Source: Spartobacteria bacterium (lineage in GTDB: Bacteria > Verrucomicrobiota > Verrucomicrobiia > Chthoniobacterales > UBA10450). Taken from it: DNA of 64,000 nucleotides. The position numbers and the translations under genes are program-made. Below, one piece after another: positions 61,931 to 64,000 of the stretch (position 1 is the first letter of the stretch; each line of letters begins with the position of its first letter). The stretch is from the NCBI GenBank assembly GCA_003167555.1, contig PMSN01000004.1, positions 27,227 through 91,226 of the forward strand. Reading direction: 5' to 3'. The notes below the pieces were generated by a model. It did not search any database. It worked only from the letters and a program-made list of their open reading frames with translations, and was not told the origin of the DNA.

Positions 61931-62031
61931 TTCTTAGAATTGCTGGAGTCATTTGACGCTTTTCCCCTCTCACTCCTCCGACGTGAGAGTGCCATTGGCG
62001 GATCTGATGTTTGCTCCCGATGGCGACGGCG

Positions 62032-63048
62032 CTACTGTGTGAGCGTCGTTCGGTCAAGCGGACTCTTCACCCCGATCCCCGGTTTGTTGAGGACGTGCGT
62101 GTAGATCATTGTGGTGCTCAAATCTTTGTGACCTAGCAGCTCCTGGACGGTGCGGATGTCGTAGCCGTTCTCCAACAGGTGTGTGGCGAACGAATGTCGG
62201 AACGTATGACAACTCGCCGGCTTCGTGATGCCGGTTTGTCGCACGGCCGTCTTGACAGCTCGCTGCAGCAATGTTTCGGAGATATGGTGGCGCTGGTCGG
62301 CAGTCGCACCAGATTTGTCGCGAGGGTCGGCAGAACGATTCGAAGCGGCGAATAAGTACTGCCAGCCGAGCTCGCGCGCCGCGTTAGGATACTTGCGAGC
62401 GAGAGCGCCCGGCAAATATACCGCTCCAAACCCTGCAGCCAAATCCTCCTCGTGCATCAAGCCGCGCTTTACAATCTGACGGCGCAAGGGCTCGACCAAA
62501 CTCACCGGCAACATTGTAACCCGGTCATGCCCCCCTTTTGCATCACGAACGGTGATTTGGAGATATCCAAAGTCGATATCCTTAATACGTAGTCGCACAC
62601 ACTCCATGACGCGCAGGCCGCAGCCGTAGAGCAATTGTGCCATCAGGCGTGTCGTTCCGTGCATTGCGGCGAGAACGGTACGTGCTTCGTCTGGCGTCAA
62701 GACTACGGGAACTCTTGCAGGGCGCTTGGGCCGCTCGATCCCGTCAATCCACGGCAGTTCCCGGTTGAGCACGACCCGATAAAGAAACAGGAGAGCGCTG
62801 AAAGCCTGGTTTTGCGTGGCAGCGGCAACGTCCCGCTCGACCGCCAAATGAGTGAGAAACTGGCGAATCTCTTCCGCTCCCATCGTGTCAGGATGCTGCT
62901 TTCCGTGAAAAACAATGAATCGTTTGATCCAGTCGACGTACGTTTGCTCGGTCCGCAGACTATAATGTTTTAGCCGGATCGCCCCTCGCACTCGGTCGAG
63001 CAGTTTGCCCTTGCCAGCTTGCTCCGTGGGTGATAGGTTCGTTGACAT
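62032..63048 (-). CDS. intI: Integron integrase
   Basis: The 338-aa tyrosine recombinase has the integron-specific extra segment between the catalytic boxes (~205-255: [47 protein letters not shown]). Catalytic residues are Arg146 in [12 protein letters not shown], Lys171, His281 and Arg284 in [12 protein letters not shown], His307 in [10 protein letters not shown] and Tyr316 in MIYTHVL. It inserts and excises gene cassettes between attI and attC. It is transcribed away from the cassettes at 63146 and 63647, as usual. ATG 63048 starts the conserved part; the frame is open to 63096. Confidence 0.95.
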   Translation of the reverse strand: MSTNLSPTEQAGKGKLLDRVRGAIRLKHYSLRTEQTYVDWIKRFIVFHGKQHPDTMGAEEIRQFLTHLAVERDVAAATQNQAFSALLFLYRVVLNRELPWIDGIERPKRPARVPVVLTPDEARTVLAAMHGTTRLMAQLLYGCGLRVMECVRLRIKDIDFGYLQITVRDAKGGHDRVTMLPVSLVEPLRRQIVKRGLMHEEDLAAGFGAVYLPGALARKYPNAARELGWQYLFAASNRSADPRDKSGATADQRHHISETLLQRAVKTAVRQTGITKPASCHTFRHSFATHLLENGYDIRTVQELLGHKDLSTTMIYTHVLNKPGIGVKSPLDRTTLTQ

Positions 63049-63088
63049 GCAGCCTTTTAGGGCGATTCCCCTCGCTAAGGCAAGAATT

Positions 63089-63107
63089 AGACGCACACAG
63101 TGCGTCT
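63089..63107. promoter_or_regulatory. Perfect inverted repeat AGACGCAC-ACA-GTGCGTCT
   Basis: An 8-bp perfect inverted repeat with a 3-bp centre, lying between intI and the attI core, with a further GCGCAC at 63114. Candidate operator for intI or accessory IntI-binding site. Confidence 0.5.
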
Positions 63108-63137
63108 TATTTTGCGCACTTTGTCGTTCTACATCTC

Positions 63138-63144
63138 GTTAGAT
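63138..63144 (+). other. attI core site (GTTAGAT)
   Basis: CTCGTTAGAT at the junction between the intI upstream region and the first cassette, fitting the GTTRRRY recombination core. The first cassette gene starts 2 bp later. The exact limits of attI cannot be seen. Confidence 0.75.
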
Positions 63145-63145
63145 C

Positions 63146-63517
63146 GTGAATGCCTCGCAGATCAAACGGAGTCTCGTGTTTTACCCGCTGGCGATCATTA
63201 CGATTCCGGTGGTGCTTGCAGTGTTTTGGTTTGCCGATGCTCAGTATGTAGATTGGCGTTACATTCGTCCTTGGGAGCGAGTCGCACGCGGCGACACCGA
63301 AGACCGTGTGGTGGCACTTCTCGGGCACCCTCACCTAATTGTGACGGAGCGCAGCGACAAAGGATCGTGGCAGTCCGAAGGAAGGGTCGAGTTCTACGAC
63401 GCGGACGTTGCGAAAGACTTTCGATATGTGCCATTCTCGATCACCGGTGAAGAGTACCAAGTCAGTTTTGATCCGTCTGGGCATGTCGTCTCCAAGTACC
63501 ACATCACGTCACCCTGA
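63146..63517 (+). CDS. Integron cassette gene 1: TM protein with BamE/SmpA-like segment
   Basis: The 123-aa product of the first cassette begins at GTG 63146 directly after the core site. One N-terminal TM (FYPLAIITIPVVLAVFWF) is followed by WERVARGDTEDRVVALLGHP, which resembles the SmpA/OmlA/BamE-like small beta-alpha domain (helix then LG.P), and a beta-rich end (YDADVAKDFRYVPFSITGEE). Function unknown. Its stop is 3 bp from the attC R-double-prime site, the classic cassette layout. Confidence 0.78.
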   Translation: MNASQIKRSLVFYPLAIITIPVVLAVFWFADAQYVDWRYIRPWERVARGDTEDRVVALLGHPHLIVTERSDKGSWQSEGRVEFYDADVAKDFRYVPFSITGEEYQVSFDPSGHVVSKYHITSP

Positions 63518-63520
63518 ACG

Positions 63521-63644
63521 ATCTAACAAATCGCTGGAGCCAACCGCTGGCCGTCCTGTTGAGTCGCTCTGAGTTTATGAGAGACTTCCCAATGTTTGCC
63601 ACGCCCGTTCCCGCCAGCGGTGCCTCAGCTCCTTCTCGTTAGGT
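63521..63644 (+). repeat. attC recombination site of cassette 1
   Basis: 124 bp with R'' ATCTAAC (63521-63527) and R' GTTAGGT (63638-63644). Between them GCTGGAGC..ACCGCTGG on the left pairs with CCAGCGGT..GCTCC on the right, leaving unpaired bases (CA against GCCTCA) as expected for extrahelical bases of a folded attC. The centre (~60 nt) is a variable loop. Confidence 0.9.
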
Positions 63645-63646
63645 CT

Positions 63647-63961
63647 ATGCGTAAGCTTGTATTTTGTTGCGCGCTTTTCCTCGCTGGATGCGGCACTTAC
63701 ACGAGCATCGTTGGCCCATATCGAGCGAGTTTGTCGCAGGGCGATGTGCAGGCCATCACCCAAATTGCGCAGAGCATATACCCTGGATATTACAACCAAA
63801 TGACCCTCAATGCGGTTCGGCCTGACGAAGTTTGGGTCGATACACTGTCGCATGCAGCCACCGGGTCGTACGGATACTCCGCTGTTCGTCGTCACGGCAG
63901 ATGGGAGCGCGGCCCGATACATATCACGGCCCGATACACGCCGCCGCCGATAAGGGATTAA
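63647..63961 (+). CDS. Integron cassette gene 2: small lipoprotein
   Basis: The 104-aa product has a lipoprotein signal (LVFCCALFLAGCGTYTS). The mature part (RASLSQGDVQAITQIAQSIY, MTLNAVRPDEVWVDTLSHAA) is unrecognised. ATG 63647 lies 2 bp after the R' core of the preceding attC. Its own attC would lie past 63961; no half-site is visible before the window edge. Confidence 0.75.
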   Translation: MRKLVFCCALFLAGCGTYTSIVGPYRASLSQGDVQAITQIAQSIYPGYYNQMTLNAVRPDEVWVDTLSHAATGSYGYSAVRRHGRWERGPIHITARYTPPPIRD

Positions 63962-64000
63962 TTGGCTCAAGATGCAAAAAGACCTAGGCTCAACTTTGTA

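Larger units (their letters stand above)
55036..61940. mobile_element. Phage-satellite-like integrated element beside tRNA-Leu
   Basis: A run of same-strand genes with short or overlapping spacing: tyrosine integrase, unknown, excisionase-like HTH, small unknowns, CHC2/Toprim primase, SF3-type helicase, terminase-small-subunit-like gene and its degraded copy. There are no capsid, tail or lysis genes, which fits a satellite (PICI/PLE-like) better than a full prophage. The right limit is approximate: I found no tRNA-derived direct repeat to define attR, and intI follows at 62032. Confidence 0.6.

Noticed and set aside
61900..62060. attR of the tRNA-Leu element as a tRNA-derived direct repeat
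   Set aside because: I looked for copies of the tRNA 5' part (GTCTGCCAGTTCCGCCAC, CGCCGGCTACG) to the right of the element and saw none; the right border stays undefined.

Overview
This 64 kb window is GC-rich bacterial chromosome. The organism is probably a soil-type member of the Verrucomicrobiota, possibly of the Chthoniobacter/Udaeobacter group. This is inference: it rests on the mix of an ADOP-type ABC permease, PEGA-domain Ser/Thr kinases, four-helix-bundle (IVP-like) cassettes, many small palindromic intergenic repeats and a chromosomal integron. There is no rRNA in the window to confirm it.

Layout. 0-9 kb: a possible glycoside-hydrolase tail, a degenerate protease-TonB lipoprotein, a GH75 chitosanase-like protein, an amino-acid permease, small envelope proteins (zinc ribbon, DoxX, SIMPL, FecR) and a metallo-beta-lactamase. 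8-21 kb: core genes asnS, M20 peptidase, rpsA, a thioredoxin-like protein, the transsulfuration pair (cystathionine beta-synthase and gamma-synthase/lyase), aroC, a CvpA-like gene, gatB and glycerate kinase. A four-helix-bundle cassette bounded by inverted repeats sits exactly between the cvpA-like gene and gatB and seems to have removed the normal gatB start. 21.8-27.6 kb: a surface-polysaccharide locus with a 1116-aa GH18-like/NodB deacetylase/GT2 fusion, a GH26-like lipoprotein and a methyltransferase. 27.7-31 kb: an ADOP permease and a secreted NTF2-like protein.

31.2-38.8 kb holds the most distinctive chromosomal system: two copies of a signalling module. Each has an FHA-domain class III nucleotide cyclase on the plus strand, a membrane Ser/Thr kinase with extracytoplasmic PEGA domains on the minus strand, and small secreted beta-rich proteins encoded directly behind the kinase. 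The two cyclase genes share a 46-bp upstream block with only two differences, closer than their coding regions. Kinase copy 1 carries two tandem repeats of an unrecognised ~105-aa domain, and the second cyclase has lost a catalytic Asn. An aspartyl-protease-like secreted protein follows.

39.9-48 kb is a gene-poor accessory stretch of small unknown genes. It contains MtfA, a GNAT acetyltransferase, a DUF4870 gene with a truncated near-identical copy 1.4 kb away, a short HExxH protein and a possible RelE-like toxin. 48.1-54.9 kb has an ECF sigma/anti-sigma/PDZ operon, a frameshifted beta-lactamase-type serine hydrolase, an acetate-uptake transporter, a DUF885 metallopeptidase and a secreted protein.

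54.95-64 kb is mobile DNA. Beside tRNA-Leu(CAA) lies an element of about 7 kb (tyrosine integrase, excisionase-like HTH, primase, SF3-type helicase, terminase-small-subunit-like gene) that resembles a phage satellite. Next to it is the start of a chromosomal integron: intI on the minus strand, an attI-like core site, one complete cassette with a well-formed attC, and a second cassette running to the window edge.
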